NCBI GenBank assembly: GCA_001599595.1
Contig: BCHH01000002.1
Coordinates: 1,582,335 to 1,646,334 of the forward strand
DNA length: 64,000 nt
Direction: 5' to 3'
DNA from: Beverwykella pulmonaria
Taxonomy: Eukaryota > Ascomycota > Dothideomycetes > Pleosporales > Melanommataceae
Part shown: positions 1 to 11,585 of the stretch, one piece after another
How the letters are laid out: the number at the start of each line of letters is the position of its first letter
How positions within the stretch are numbered: position 1 is the first letter of the stretch
Translations under genes and position numbers: made by a program
Notes under the pieces: generated by a model
What the model saw: the letters and a program-made list of their open reading frames with translations, nothing else
What the model was told of the DNA's origin: nothing
Database searches by the model: none

Positions 1-444
1 TGGCGGTGGTGTCGACGTGTCCTTGGACAAAGTGTCCGCCCATTCGTGTCGAAGCAGAGACGGCGCGCTCCAGGTTGACATGCGAGCCTTTCTTAAGAGA
101 GCCCAGGTTGGTGCGGCGGAGGGTTTCGGGAGCGACGCCGACCTTGAAGGTTGACTTGTCGAATTCCGTTACCGTGAGGCATGTTCCTACTTAGATATTA
201 GCCAATACTTATGCTGTGACGTGGACGTAGAGACGAACCATTGACGCTGATACTGTCTCCCAAATTCGCGTCTCCGAGAATCGCTTCCGCCGAAATCGTC
301 AATGACGTGCCGCCACCTCCGGTGGACGTCTGGTCCAGCTCCTCAAGGGCCGCAATAGCTAGCCATCGTCAGCTGAGCCGAGCCGAAACGTAAGCGTGAG
401 AAGTCGGTCTTACTGCCGATGATTTCAACGAGGCCGGTAAACAT
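1..444 (-). CDS. RIB5: Riboflavin synthase (alpha chain), 5' part, cut by window edge
   Basis: Converts two molecules of 6,7-dimethyl-8-ribityllumazine to riboflavin plus a pyrimidinedione, the last step of riboflavin synthesis. The minus strand opens with [10 protein letters not shown], the typical start of this family, and after splicing reads through [28 protein letters not shown] and [20 protein letters not shown], which covers the first lumazine-binding barrel. Exons read by eye are 444-414, 358-239 and 186-1; the introns are 359-413 and 187-238, both GT-AG (the second has a weak GTTCGT donor). The C-terminal barrel lies outside the window. The ATG at 444 is fixed by the conserved MFTG start. 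The 139-bp gap to the divergent CoA-transferase gene must hold both promoters. Assignment is secure; only the intron edges are inferred. Confidence 0.93.
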
Positions 445-583
445 TTTAGGGTGGGAGGTTGGATGGGAGGTTTGGTGGGGTTCTTGAGCCTCGGTTTAAG
501 GAAGCCCACGGGTTTGGATCGCGGGGTGGCATCACTCCATCATTTCCACACTTTCTGGTCTTTCCGCGCAATTATCGTTCATC

Positions 584-2377
584 ATGGCAGAAATGCTGCT
601 TAGCACTTCGAAACGTGCAATTCAGACGTCTTTACCACGTATCAGACCCAATTGGTCCACCAACCGCCCAAGGAGACGTTTCGCGACCACAACACCCAGC
701 GAGGCAGCGTCTCTACCCTTGGCCGGTATCAAGGTCCTAGACCTAACGAGAGTGCTTGCTGGCGTGAGTCACAAACAGTGACGCACAAGTCGCAGCTTCT
801 GACAGGATTTCCAGCCTTACTGTACGCAAATCTTAGGCGATCTTGGGTATGCGATGGGCAGCCCTGTACGAACCAACTCCTCCGAGGTTGGCAAGCTCGA
901 AGACCACCAGTTGACACAACTGCAGAGCGGACGTAATCAAGGTCGAACATCCGATTAGAGGAGGTACGGGTGCATATACTCCGACGCTCCGGACGTGGCG
1001 CTTAATGAGCATGTCGAATAGATGATACTCGCGCCTGGGGACCACCATACGCGAAATACATTCAAGGTGAACACGCAGACGGGCCGGGGGAAAGCGCATA
1101 CTATCTTGCTGTGGGTTCCACAAAATATTCATCTTGATCACTGAGCCAATATTTTACTAGGTAAACCGAAACAAGAGGTCATTGGGCCTATCTTTCGCAC
1201 ATCCCGCCGGAGTAGACATTCTCCACCGTCTAGTTAAGGAGTGCGATGTACTCGTCGAAAACTACCTCCCCGGATCGCTGGGAAAATACGCAATGGACTA
1301 TGCTACCGTCTCCAAGATCAATCCAGGGTTAATCTACGCCAGTATCACAGGATATGGACAGACAGGGCCCTATAGAGATCGAGCAGGCTATGATGTGATG
1401 GTCGAAGCGTATGCCTCCCTCCATAAAGTGTGAATGAGCTAACATGTACAAGTGAGATGGGCCTCATGCACATCACCGGCTCCCGCGACGGCCCGCCCGT
1501 CAAAGTCGGCGTCGCAGTCACAGATCTCACAACCGGGCTCTACACATCGAACTCAATCATGGCGGCACTACTCGGGCGAATAAAATCAAGAAAGGGACAA
1601 CACATCGATGCAGCACTCAGTGATTGCCAGATAGCCACCCTCGCGAACATAGCCAGTTCAGCTCTCATCAGTGGGAAGAAGGACTCCGGGAGATGGGGGA
1701 CATCACATCGTTCGTTTCATACCCACCCAATCATTCTAAATGACTGGCTAACGCAGAATAGCCTCCATCGTCCCTTACAAAGCCTTCAAGACCTCGGACG
1801 GCGATATCCTCCTCGGAGGCGGCAACGACCGCCTCTTCGGGATCCTCGCGACTAAAGTTGGGAAACCGGAATGGATCACAGACTCCCGCTTCGTCACCAA
1901 CGCGAAGCGCGTCGAGAACAGACAAATACTTGAAGAGTTGATCGAGAACGAGACACAGAAGTGGACTACATGGGAGTGGCTCGCCAAACTCGAAGGCTGC
2001 GGCATGCGTGAGTTCTACTTCACACACCAGTCTTCAAAGCTTGCTAGAGGTTAATGTGATGTGAAACAGCGTACTCCGCTATCAACGACATCCAATCTAC
2101 CCTGAACCACGAACACGGTACGTCTCATCCCCCTATTGCATACTTTTCCCTACTAATGTTGACAGTGCTCGCTCGCGGAATGGTACAAGAAATCCAGCAC
2201 CCTACCTGCGGACCTATAAAGCTCGTCAACACGCCTGTCAAGTACTCAGACTCGAAGCCAGGGATCCGCTTACCACCCCCCACGCTCGGACAACACACAG
2301 ACGAGATTTTGAAAAACTCCTTGGGCATGAGTGGGGAAGAGATTGAGGAGCTGAGGAGCGAAGGCATCGTAGCATAG
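584..2377 (+). CDS. Family III CoA-transferase (CaiB/BaiF), mitochondrial, SUGCT-like
   Basis: Moves CoA between acyl groups; the closest named relatives I recognise are succinyl-CoA:glutarate CoA-transferases (SUGCT), but the substrate cannot be read from sequence. Nine exons give a continuous 449-aa frame: 584-763, 815-846, 926-963, 1022-1110, 1161-1408, 1453-1709, 1762-2007, 2070-2117, 2166-2377. The first 45 residues are rich in Arg/Ser/Thr with almost no acids, as in a mitochondrial presequence. Then come LPLAGIKVLDLTRVLAGPYC, DVIKVEHPIRGDDTRAWGPP, YYLAVNRNKRSLGLS, NYLPGSLGKYAMDY and RAGYDVMVEAEMG; the Asp in RAGYD matches the catalytic aspartate of formyl-CoA transferase-type enzymes. 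Eight introns in 1.8 kb is dense for this window. The gene shares a short intergenic region with the divergent riboflavin synthase. It looks intact. Confidence 0.88.
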
Positions 2378-2752
2378 GTATAGATGTCGTGGAGGAAAAT
2401 GGTAAGCGTGAGAAGTTAATAGTCAATATGCGGACAATATATTGACACCAAAATCCGAACTGAGCTCTACTGCGTGAGTCAACTAGGACAATAGTTGCAC
2501 GGATTTGGCCAGAAGTTGTTCGATCGTTCTCGAAGGAGGTGACACAAGGGAGTATAGCAAAAGTTGTGAGATTGGAACATGCATTCCTGACTCTAATATC
2601 CAGGAAACGGGTCGGAAAGCTGTACAGGACAATAGTCGTCTACTACTCAAACAGACCCCACACGATAGTCATCTCCCATGACGATCTATTACTCCAAAAC
2701 GCCAGCGCCGCCCATGCCATCCGACACCCCAATATCAACACTCTCTTCACAT
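2378..2752. other. Convergent 3' intergenic gap
   Basis: This lies between the 3' ends of the CoA-transferase (plus) and the kinesin (minus). I see no coding signal and no clear RNA gene here. Confidence 0.5.
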
Positions 2753-5037
2753 TCAATCGCTATCCAAACTTGCTCTCAACACTGAGACCTCGGGGTCAGG
2801 ATTCGTCCATTTTTTCGTCTTGAGCACCCTCATCTTCTTGACTGGACTCGCACTTCTCGCCTGATCCGCACGCTCGAGCGCCTCCACCTTCGCCCTCAAC
2901 ACCTCGTTCTCCCTCTCCAATAACTCAACCCGTTCCTTCTCCCCATCCTCATAGACTTGTACATCCCCCTGCTCGCGCATCTGCGCCTTTGTCGCCTTAA
3001 TAACGACATCGATCTTAGAGTCAAGATGTGCCTGGTTGTTATCCGCCTCCTCGTCCCAGGCGGACTGCCAGCGACGCCGCTCCTGTGTCACCGCAGCCTC
3101 CATGTCCGCGAAGCATTCTTCTCGGATCTCGGCTTCGAGGTCCGCCATATGCTCTTCGGCTGCAGCCCAGCTCTGCTCTGCAGCTTTGCGGCGGTCAGTT
3201 TCTTCGATGAGGCGGAGCGCAAAGATCTCAATTTCTTGGTTCAGACGTGCGACTTCTGCGTTTGCAGCTTCGAGCTCTTCGAGCACAGCAGAGGGCGTTG
3301 TGCGTCCGGAGGAAGTGGTGGGGCGCAGGGTGGTGCCGGCCAGGATGGTGGATGTGACGGAGGGGATGCGTGGGACTGTTACTTCGCGGGCGAGGGCGGA
3401 GTATCGCAGGATTTGTGAGGTTGCGTTGAAGTCGCCCTGGGGGTCTGCAGTGACAACCATGATAGACTTTTGGGGATTATGGTGGGAGTGGTGTCGTGAG
3501 TGGGAGGAAGGGAAGGAGTTTGAGAACAGGAGTTCGGTGAGCTTGCATTGGCGGAAAGGAACGATGTTCTGTGATTGTTAGTCAGTGCTAACGAGTGAAA
3601 GGGGCTGCGATGGCTCGTACCTTGGAGCCGTCCTGGTTGTCGGACTGCATTTGCATGCATTGGCCGAGATACATGAGGGACTCGTTGATTTTTCCGGCTT
3701 CTGCGAGAGTGGCCCCCGCAGTCTTCGCGTTGCGAGCGCGCTCAGAACCAGCCAAATCGACGATGGTGAGTGTACTGCTCGACCAGGGGCCCTTTCGTTC
3801 CGCGTCCCGTTTCTTGACCTCGAGGCAGAAGAAGCCGTGACTCCTGGAACTGACAGCGTTGCTACCAGTGCCAGCAACTTTCCTCTCCGTTAAGCCGGTC
3901 TCTAACACCATAAGGGCTTCCTCAAAACTGCCACAGATGATCTTGGTCAACCCAGCTACCACCTTTCGGTCGGGACTGTGCTCTGTGCTCTTGAACAGCA
4001 GAGCTCGACGCTTCGTGTTGGCGTTCTTCTTTGTTGTGCTGCCTGTCAAAAGATCAAATATACGGTCGTTGTAGACTTCGTACATGGAAATGACAATCGC
4101 ATACTCAGCATTTGGGTCTGAGGGGATCTCGATATCGTGAACGCTCGGATTCTGTGGTAGCGTAGAGGGGCGCGGGATGTTCTTCGACCTAGTGGCGCCG
4201 TTCGTCATAAACGAACTGCAGTCCTTTTTCTCGGGTAAGTTTGTATTCGCAGTCAGGTCGAATAGAGTGAATGTCTGCACTTGGCCGACTAGAGAAGCTT
4301 GACCGGAGAATGGGGTATAGATTTTCCGCATTTGGGAGATGAGAAAGAGAAGACAAATGAGAGTTCGGTAGAGAGTTCTAGAGAAGCATGAGATGTTGGT
4401 TGACTAACCGGCATGGGTGTTTGGGCCCGAGAAGGGAAGCGCTCAGATTGATTGTCTCCGTACATGGAGTCAAGGAATGCTGTTGCTGTGAACATGTGGG
4501 CTTCAGACACGTCCGCTGCTGCGAGAGATGAGAAGGCTGGTGCGCCATAGAAAGACTGCACGAGCTGCGTTCCTGTGCTCTGAAAGAGAATGTCCATGGC
4601 CATCTGGGTGAGGCCGCGCTGCGATTTCGTTCCTAGAATGGTGTGGCTCTACCATGAATTAGCAAGAATTTATTTCCGTGCACTTTTGATATGCCATATC
4701 GTACCTTCCCAGACCCTGTAACTCCCAATGTTGCAAGCAGCCCATCCCGCCCGTGGCCTTTTGCGCCTAAAACACCCTCCACTAATGGGACAACGCCCGT
4801 ACCCTTCAACAGCTCCAATTGGCGTGCATCTTCCTCGAACACCCGTGTAAATGCAAATCGCTCGACCGCGCGCTTGCGATTGTCGGTGGTGGGTGGTTTA
4901 ATCGTGATATGCGTCGGATGCGCTGCATCGTTCTCTTCGACGGTGAGAAAGCGCACGTTCGGGACGTTGGAGGGCCGAAGGCGCAGGTAAACGTCGAAGA
5001 GGGAGCTCGACGGTCGGGGAGGTGGTTCCATTGCCAT
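2753..5037 (-). CDS. Kinesin motor protein, kinesin-6-like
   Basis: A microtubule motor ATPase. The N-terminal motor shows FDVYLRLRPS, the P-loop region GVTGSGK|SHTILG (intron inside), EYAIVISMYEVYNDRIFDLL, the switch I/II region with SRSHGFFCLEV and LTIVDLAGSERA, then INESLMYLGQC and VPFRQCKLTELLFSNSF. About 200 residues of Glu/Arg/Ala-rich coiled coil follow (roughly 3390-2780). A long, low-complexity insert before the EVYNDRIFDLL block fits kinesin-6 (Klp9/KIF20/KIF23 type), which acts in anaphase spindle and midzone; the subfamily is inferred. Introns at 4649-4704 and 3569-3620 are clear. The join between about 4406 and 4272 is unresolved: the frame moves by +1 with no standard short intron. 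I chose the ATG at 5037 (MAMEPPPRPSS); an in-frame ATG at 5115 would add 26 poorly fitting residues. Confidence 0.85.
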
Positions 5038-5590
5038 TTTTGCTCGTATTCTAGAATCTAGGGTTTGATCGCAAAGTGGTAGTGGTGGATAGTGAACCGA
5101 TATTGTAAGTTCCATACCTGGCGGAGTTGATCAACAAGTGCCAAGCCGCGGTTGCCCTGGGAACGAAAGTCCATTCTCAACGCGCCTTGTTGGAAAACCT
5201 CAAAAGGGTATAATATCTTCGCCACCTACTACTCCACGATTTGCTCCAATTTTCTATTAATGCGATTACAGTATTGCATCAACAGGCCCGAAAGCCATTG
5301 GAAGTCGATCACCTCCTCCGGCTTGGCAACGACCGTGTTGCGTTACAAGGACAGGTTTGTAGCTCCGAACCGAATTTACTTCGCGCCCACTCTTCTTTTG
5401 TGTCATTCAATCGTATTCTTAGAACTCTTCCATCATTCATTAAATCCCCCCTGCTTCCTTTCCTCCAGTTATCCGTTTCTTGCTTTTCGCACCTCCTTGG
5501 CGAATGCACCATCTTATATCTCACGCCGTTTTTGTATGATCGTTGTCATCGCTTCCTTGAAAAAATATATTGTGCTTCTCAACTCTGGTT
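5038..5590. other. Intergenic, no supported gene
   Basis: Upstream of the kinesin. Long open frames are present on the plus strand, but they have no domain, no start context and overlap each other in several frames. I see nothing functional beyond the kinesin promoter. Confidence 0.45.
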
Positions 5591-6270
5591 CGTCTGACTA
5601 TGAGATTGAGAGGCACAACTTTTCGAAAGCACCGATACAAGCGACACGAATTTCAATGGGTGGCGAACCGACTTCACCCTCTCCAGGTCGCATATGTGTG
5701 GCATCTAGGCTTCAATTCTTTCAAGAATTCCGCAGAGAACGGTTGCCCGCTCTGTGCAGAACTTTGGCGCGAGGTGACCCTCTTAAATGGGCGTTGGTGA
5801 GATCACTTCGATACACCATTTACAAATGTGTTGAATCGTCGACATCGACATATGAAGAGCCAAGTAGATGCACTCCTTCTTTTGTCTCAAGAATCATGAG
5901 GTGTGTTTTCGATGTATTTTTGATGCGAGCCCTGGAGATTTCGACGAAATCCACATAATCCTTGAGGACAAACAGAACAGCCCGATCAGGCCGAAAGATA
6001 GGGAGTCTGGAGAGGACTGTGCTATTTATGGGATATGGGTTTATGTGCTCTTTGCATCTTTGAAAAACCCCGCCTGTGGAGTTCTTTTAGACAACTACCG
6101 CGGCCAGGGCGCTACCCCAGAATTAGATACTTCGATACATATTTCAACAAGAGTCAAGCTCGAGCACATGTCATTATCCCTCTTAAGAAGTACGTGGAGG
6201 ATGGGTTCAACATCCTGGAAGACGATTATGGAGAATCTCATGGGGAAGGGGCCTGCTCGCTCATAGTCGT
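5591..6270 (+). pseudogene. HET-like gene remnant (tentative)
   Basis: One stretch reads FNSFKNSAENGCPLCAELWR (about 5711-5770). The pattern (L/F)xxSAxxGCxLCxxL is common in the N-terminal part of fungal heterokaryon-incompatibility (HET) proteins. Downstream frames such as EDCAIYGIWVYVLFASL and KSQARAHVIIPLKKYVEDGF look coding-like but sit in different frames and are broken by stops. A degraded HET-type gene is the best guess. No HET core motif was found, so this could also be an unrelated short gene with unrecognised introns. Confidence 0.28.
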
Positions 6271-6274
6271 GTGA

Positions 6275-7252
6275 ACTGCGATCTGTGTCAAGTTATGGAG
6301 TTGAGACGTTAATAGGGGGCTGCAGTCTGTAAGGTAGGTTATTTCGAGCTTGTTTTATCAATTATCGGAGCATTTTAGTCAATAGTCGAGAGCATCACCC
6401 CATCAATGTAATATAGCGCTGTATGCGTCAGCAGCGACCTAGACTTCTTCGCTCAAGTGCTTGGGCCATCTTCGCCATTAGGCTGGAATATCGCATCCGT
6501 TTCCTTGACAGTTCGAGAACGGTGAAGCATGATCCTTTCAAAGCGTGTCAGCTTTGAAATGTACAATTGAAACATATACTGCATGTTATCATCTTCTCAT
6601 ATTTACTTGACTACTCTGCAAAGTCATCTCGAAGGCAGCAATATGGAATACTCTCCTTCTCTTGTATCGCTGCTGTGATTTTGACGTTGGGTTCCCGTGA
6701 CAGCTGTGACGTCACATCGATGATTGTCCTAGGATGCACGGCGTCGTCTTTGAACGCACACGAAAGATCTGAGAAATCAATCACCTTGGCTCAGTCGCTC
6801 CTCCCATGAGGATCGTCATAGTGATATATGATCAGAGCAAGGGCTCCTGGCATGAGCGCGATCGACAATCGCATCCTTCTAAGCGAGAGATCCCCATGCC
6901 GGGGCTATGGAAATCTCAAAACATCCTGACAGTGGCTTCAGCGGAGATAGATCCACTGAGTAATTTGTAGTGCGCACTTATTTTGATTCTTCTCTGTAAA
7001 CAGATCACGCTCGATAAGAGCTTTGGGTGTGAGAAATATGGATAAACGGCAGCGGTGTTGAGGCAAGCCACACCTGTTCCCAATCGAGCCGAGTGATGAA
7101 TGTGGCTTGTGCACTATGACGCAATGAGCAGTCACTCCCGACGCATCTCTCTTTGTCTTTAACACAAACAAACCCCATAAACACTTCTTTCTTCCTGAAA
7201 TCACTCCCCTCCTCCATTTATCCCCTTAAATACACCTAAATCCTGATTCATC
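6275..7252. other. Intergenic, upstream region of DUF3292 gene
   Basis: About 1 kb without a credible gene. The last 60 bases before 7253 are pyrimidine-rich (TCCCCTTAAAT...), as in many fungal core promoters. Otherwise I see nothing. Confidence 0.45.
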
Positions 7253-9817
7253 ATGGCGGCCGGCGGCACGGTCTACAAAGATCTGCTTCCCATCCCGCAT
7301 GAGACGGAGCCCGAGAAGGAAGAAAGAGCAGTCACAATGACGGAGAAGCCGACCGAGAGCCATGCATTGGCTATGCAAGACCACGAGAAGAAGGGTGCGG
7401 CGCAGGTTGAACATAATCAAGAAGTGATCAATTTGGGTTGGAATGAGCCGGCGCAGGCGGTAGAGAATCCCCTCATTGGGGGCTTGTCGAACGAGGACCT
7501 TTGGGTGCTTGTGAGGCGGTTTAATAAGGTGAGATTCTGCTCAAGAACTAGTGTCCGGATCTTGGCGAAGGTGCAAGAGGTCGTTCCGACTCTACAAAGC
7601 ACTGCTCTATTCGCCATATGGGGCTTTTACTGTACTGGAAGATTTGGCGAGCAGATACTAGTTTTCGGATACTGGCCCCACGATAGAGGTGTTGGGATAG
7701 AGCTAACGAGATTGTAGCAAATGTATCACGTCAAAGAGATACCAAATCCGCCTCCAGGCGGCCTCGATCTCAACATTGCAGACGAAGAGGGATTTAGCCC
7801 AGATAAGCTAAGGAGCAATGTGGAGCGTTTGTACATGACTATTGTAAGTCACGGTCTATCAAGTTGTGACGAACTTCACTAATATAGCCCCAGGGTATCG
7901 GTATGATCGGCTTCGGAAAGCAGATAGTCCGACTCCGCTCATGGCGAGAGACACGTCGAACAGCCTGGTTCTGCTCCGCGTACTTCCTTGCTTGGATCTT
8001 CGACCTCCTCATGCCACTTCTATCCCTCACACTGATCGCCCTCATCGCATACCCGCCGTGTCGTCCAGTTCTCTTTCCCCCGGCGCCGATAGCTCTGGTC
8101 AGCGGAAAGGGAGGTGTACAAAAGCCGAAAGCTGGTGTCCTGGGCAGCCATGATAGTGCCACAGGTGCCCCAGAGAACCACAAAGGCGAGGCTGTTGAAC
8201 AAGAAGCAAGTAATTTCGTCAATGGCATTGCGTCTGTGGCGTTGTCGAGTGCTACAGGTACGTCCTCCTCTCTCACTCCCGTTCCGCGATTCGAGTGAGA
8301 AGTCATAAGGAGCGACCAGAACTGAAAATTCCACCCTGGCAAACACGGAAAGTATTTGCAGGACTTGGTCTGAAATAGCGAAACCCCTCTGGCAGATATA
8401 GGTGGGCTTTGTAAGGCTGGCTTGATCCTTTTGACCTCTCATTGGAATTGCATAGCTCATTCATATCCTCTTCCAAGCCCTCGTCTAATTGCAGTAGGCA
8501 AACATCCTCAAGGTGAACTCCCCTCAGACGAGGGCGCACCTCAAGATGGCAGCATACCTGATCCTACCTCGATTGCAGTGGGAGCTGCAGACGCAAAGGA
8601 TAAAGCCGCTGGCGTGGCTCCTGGCAAAGAGCACGACAAGACCAAGGTCCCTATGGAAACAGCCATGTGGACGCAAATGAGGCCCATTATGCACGGTCTT
8701 GCTGATGTTACCGATGGATGGGAACGCTTTGCGAAGTACGTACAGCACCCCAGCCAATCCATCCATACCTGCTAACAGGAATAGTGCACTATCGCCGACT
8801 GCCCCATTTCCACGCGACAGATATCGTCTCCGACTTGCAGCCCTCGTTGTCCCGCTTCTCTTCGCCTCGATTTTCGTGTCCTCGTACATGTTTATGAAGG
8901 GTCTCACATTCGGCGTCGGCTTCGGATTTTTCGGCGACCCGATTTTCTCGCGAGGACTAGATCTCTTGAATCGCAAATTTCCCAACTGGCAGAAACTCCT
9001 AGAACTCCGGAATACAATCCTTAAAGGCGTACCTACAAATGCCCAGCTCACCATCACGCTTCTTCGAATTGGAGAGGCGAACAAAGCACCGCTGCCTCCA
9101 CCCCCTCATATCAGCACACCGCCTCCCGATGAGCCAGCCGAGATCAGCGAACAGGAATTGCGTGCAACTGGCGCGGATTGGCCTCTGAATGCTACGACTG
9201 AGGAACTCGACGAAGCTATGGCCAACGATCCTACAGTCCCACACGAGACAAGCGGCGCAGATATCAATAGCTCAAAGGATGCCAAGCACGGGAAGAACGC
9301 AAGTAAAATCCTCAGTTTCTTCAGGGGCACCACGAAAGGCGGCGTCGAAACAGCGATCGGCACCGACAAACTGAAGGCGAAGGCTGGCAGTAATCATGCC
9401 AAAAACCGCCTCGGTGCTGTACCCAAGAAGAATGCAGATATGACCTCGGGACCCGTGGAATTCAAATCCCGCTTCATGGGTAAGAAGGGCCATGTGTACA
9501 TCACCACCAAGGCCACGATCCCCTGTGTCGCCTTCTCCACCGACAGCACCATCGAGAAGATTGGTACATTGGAGCGGGAGGACTTGCACCCACTGTGGAG
9601 TATTCCAATAGGAGAAATTAGTGAGTTGAAGAAGGTTGGTGGGTACGGATGGAAGGCGAAATTGGTGGTTGGCTGGGCGATGGAGAGGGAGGTGGCGGAT
9701 GGGCTGGAGATTGTGGAGAGGAATGGGCAGACGTGGAGAGTTACGGCGGTACCGCTGCGGGATGAGCTGTTCAATCGGTTGGTGGCAATGGGCGGACAGA
9801 AGTGGGAGTGTTGGTAA
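7253..9817 (+). CDS. DUF3292 family membrane protein
   Basis: Fungus-specific family of unknown function; the assignment is from overall resemblance and should be confirmed. Five exons give 678 aa: 7253-7528, 7718-7843, 7894-8257, 8498-8735, 8785-9817. Residues 1-60 are acidic and hydrophilic. NPLIGGLSNEDLWVLVRRFNK is followed by QMYHVKEIPNPPPGGLDLNI. A hydrophobic block (about 155-190, AYFLAWIFDLLMPLLSLTLI) and a second one (about 350-385, LRLAALVVPLLFASIFVSSY) are likely membrane segments. The C-terminal part (SRFMGKKGHVYITTKATIPC through KLVVGWAMEREVADGLEIVE) resembles a PH/GRAM-like beta fold, which is inferred. The long Ala/Pro/Gly linker between the hydrophobic blocks looks disordered. 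All introns keep frame; the gene looks intact. Confidence 0.8.
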
Positions 9818-10171
9818 TTCTTTCAAGGTTTCTGGAGCTGGGGTGGGCGTGGCATGGAGTGGTGTACATCAATACCACTTATCCATTTTTAGTATGGAAA
9901 ACGTGCTCTGGTAGATACGGTAGGACTACGTGAATTGCGTTGGTGAAGCAAAATGTGATCCTCGCATTCCACACCTCTGCTTGGTCATCCTGATTCTAAT
10001 CCCGCGTCCCATTTTCTTTAACAAAATCCTTGTTCCGTTTTGCTCTTGAGTAACTCTGATTCCCTTGACAGTGTAGCTCCATAATCGCCTTGATCTTCGA
10101 AATATAACGTCTGTTTTCTCCCGCTCCCCTATATCATAGTATCCTTAACTCTCCATTCCTCAATACTCTTG
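9818..10171. other. Intergenic 3' region
   Basis: Downstream of the DUF3292 gene. T-rich stretches suit 3'-end formation for the plus-strand gene and for the minus-strand fragment beyond. I see nothing else. Confidence 0.4.
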
Positions 10172-10315
10172 CTAGGCTGTACAGGCAGGCTTCTTCTCTA
10201 CATTGAAATTAAATCTTCTTTTCCATCTGCCTCCCTGGCTGGCCTTTAGCGAGGTGAAGAGGCTGCGGATGGCGTAAAGCGAGCCGTTGTCGGACTCGGC
10301 AGTGGCGTTCTTTGC
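10172..10315 (-). pseudogene. Coding-like 3' exon or gene fragment, unknown product
   Basis: The minus strand reads a clean 47-codon frame to a TAG at 10174-10172: SDNGSLYAIRSLFTSLKAS, then QGGRWKRRFNFNVEKKPACT. It begins exactly after a CTTAG that could serve as a 3' splice site. Upstream (10316-10620) the sequence turns abruptly AT-rich with no matching frame, so the 5' part is missing or mutated. The composition looks like real protein. I do not recognise the family. Confidence 0.35.
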
Positions 10316-10620
10316 CTAAGGCTAATATTACAGCGAGGCAATACCACGTACGATTTTTATTATTGCTAGCTACCAGGCCTCTCAAACATAATAATATACG
10401 ACGAGCTTCTCGTCACTTTACTAGTGTACGCGTTACAGTACATACCCACTTATCTAGAAATATCCACATCTATAGTATTATAAACTATGTAGAGAAATAG
10501 CTACTTCCAAAAGGCTTACTATACCAAAACAGCGAGACATATACTATACTAACTCTTAATAAGCCGGTATCGACTGCTCGGCTATAAGCGTAACCTACAT
10601 TGAGTTTAAGATCGTAGAAA
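10316..10620. other. AT-rich, RIP-like block
   Basis: About 300 bases rich in TA and TAT words (TATAGTATTATAAACTATG and similar), with many stops in all frames and sharp edges against GC-balanced flanks. This is what a small mutated repeat or insertion would look like. I found no terminal repeats. Confidence 0.35.
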
Positions 10621-10910
10621 CTACAGCGAATACAGATCCTACCGTAGCGACGAATGCACCAAGGAATCCCGAAATAACAGACAACGAGGTCGAGGAAGCT
10701 GGGGCGCAGATGGAGCGCCAAGCTGATGCATTCTTTCAACAGGGGGAAGGTTCTGAGTATGAGGCAGAACTGGAGAGTCGTCTGTCTGACAAGAATTATG
10801 CACCGGAAAAGAAACGGCCACCAAGAGTGGAGCTCAAGCCCGATATGAACGTGGAACAAGATACTTTATTGTTTGCATATGATGGTGGCGAGTGGGGAAA
10901 GGGGCAGTGA
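10621..10910 (+). pseudogene. Coding-like fragment, unknown product
   Basis: An open plus-strand frame runs to a TGA at 10910 and reads EITDNEVEEAGAQMERQADA, FFQQGEGSEYEAELESRLSD, KNYAPEKKRPPRVELKPDMN and VEQDTLLFAYDGGEWGKG. The acidic, helical composition looks like a real C-terminus. The first ATG (10710) is inside this block and the region upstream is AT-rich, so the 5' end seems lost. I do not recognise the family. Confidence 0.3.
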
Positions 10911-10987
10911 AAACAGCGGTAACGATTGTTGAAGCGAGTATTTGAATTAGAGTGTTTTCTTCTTACAAATACACAAACCGGATTCAC

Positions 10988-11560
10988 TTAAGGCCAAAAC
11001 TCCCAGACACCAAATGCTGAGACATGGCTTCGTTCCAAGCAAAACCACGAAGACAGTAAGAATGGCGCAAATAGACCGAGTCTCCAACATGCCGCGTTCG
11101 CCAGCGTCAAGCTGTCACGATCGCTGTTCGCCTTTAGGAGCCGTTCAGCTTAAAGTAAGTCATTCAAGAGCACTAACCTCGATCGTCGCCACTAGGATAC
11201 CGACGATTCCAATAGAAAAGCAGAATGATGCCCAGCTGAAGCAAAACCTGCATGATATTGGAGCATAGGGAGGCAGCCTCCATGGAAGTAGAATCTAGCT
11301 CGACGGTAAGTTACCAAAATGCCAAAGGACGAAAAATATCATACCGGAAACAGCCATACTAGTGGTTGCTGGTGGCTGATTTGTCAATGGGCGCAGTTCG
11401 CTTTTACGTTCAGAGAATGGTAGCGAGGCTGCGATCGAAAGAAACCCGCAGCTGGCGGTGACAGAACTCGCAAGGAGAGGTTCGTCTTATACGTCCTGCT
11501 CATTGAATTATTTCGTTCGCGAGCTCCGAATTATTTCGCCGTCCGCCCTTCGAATCCTGC
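10988..11560 (-). pseudogene. Coding-like region with hydrophobic segments, unresolved
   Basis: The minus strand ends in a convincing frame (stop at 10990-10988) reading ERLLKANSDRDSLTLANAAC then WRLGLFAPFLLSSWFCLERS. Before it, splice-like signals near 11149 and 11200 and again near 11330 separate short exons with hydrophobic content. More than one frame is open, so I could not settle a single model. It may be a small multi-exon membrane protein gene or its remnant. No family recognised. Confidence 0.25.
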
Positions 11561-11566
11561 TGGAGC

Positions 11567-11585
11567 AACCGCATTTTTTGCGGTT
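11567..11585. repeat. Short perfect stem-loop
   Basis: AACCGCA and TGCGGTT form a 7-bp perfect inverted repeat around a TTTTT loop. It lies in a non-coding stretch; the function is unknown. Confidence 0.6.

Noticed and set aside
5152..5958. A 268-codon plus-strand open frame
   Set aside because: No domain, unlikely composition, and the HET-like motif lies in a different frame of the same region.
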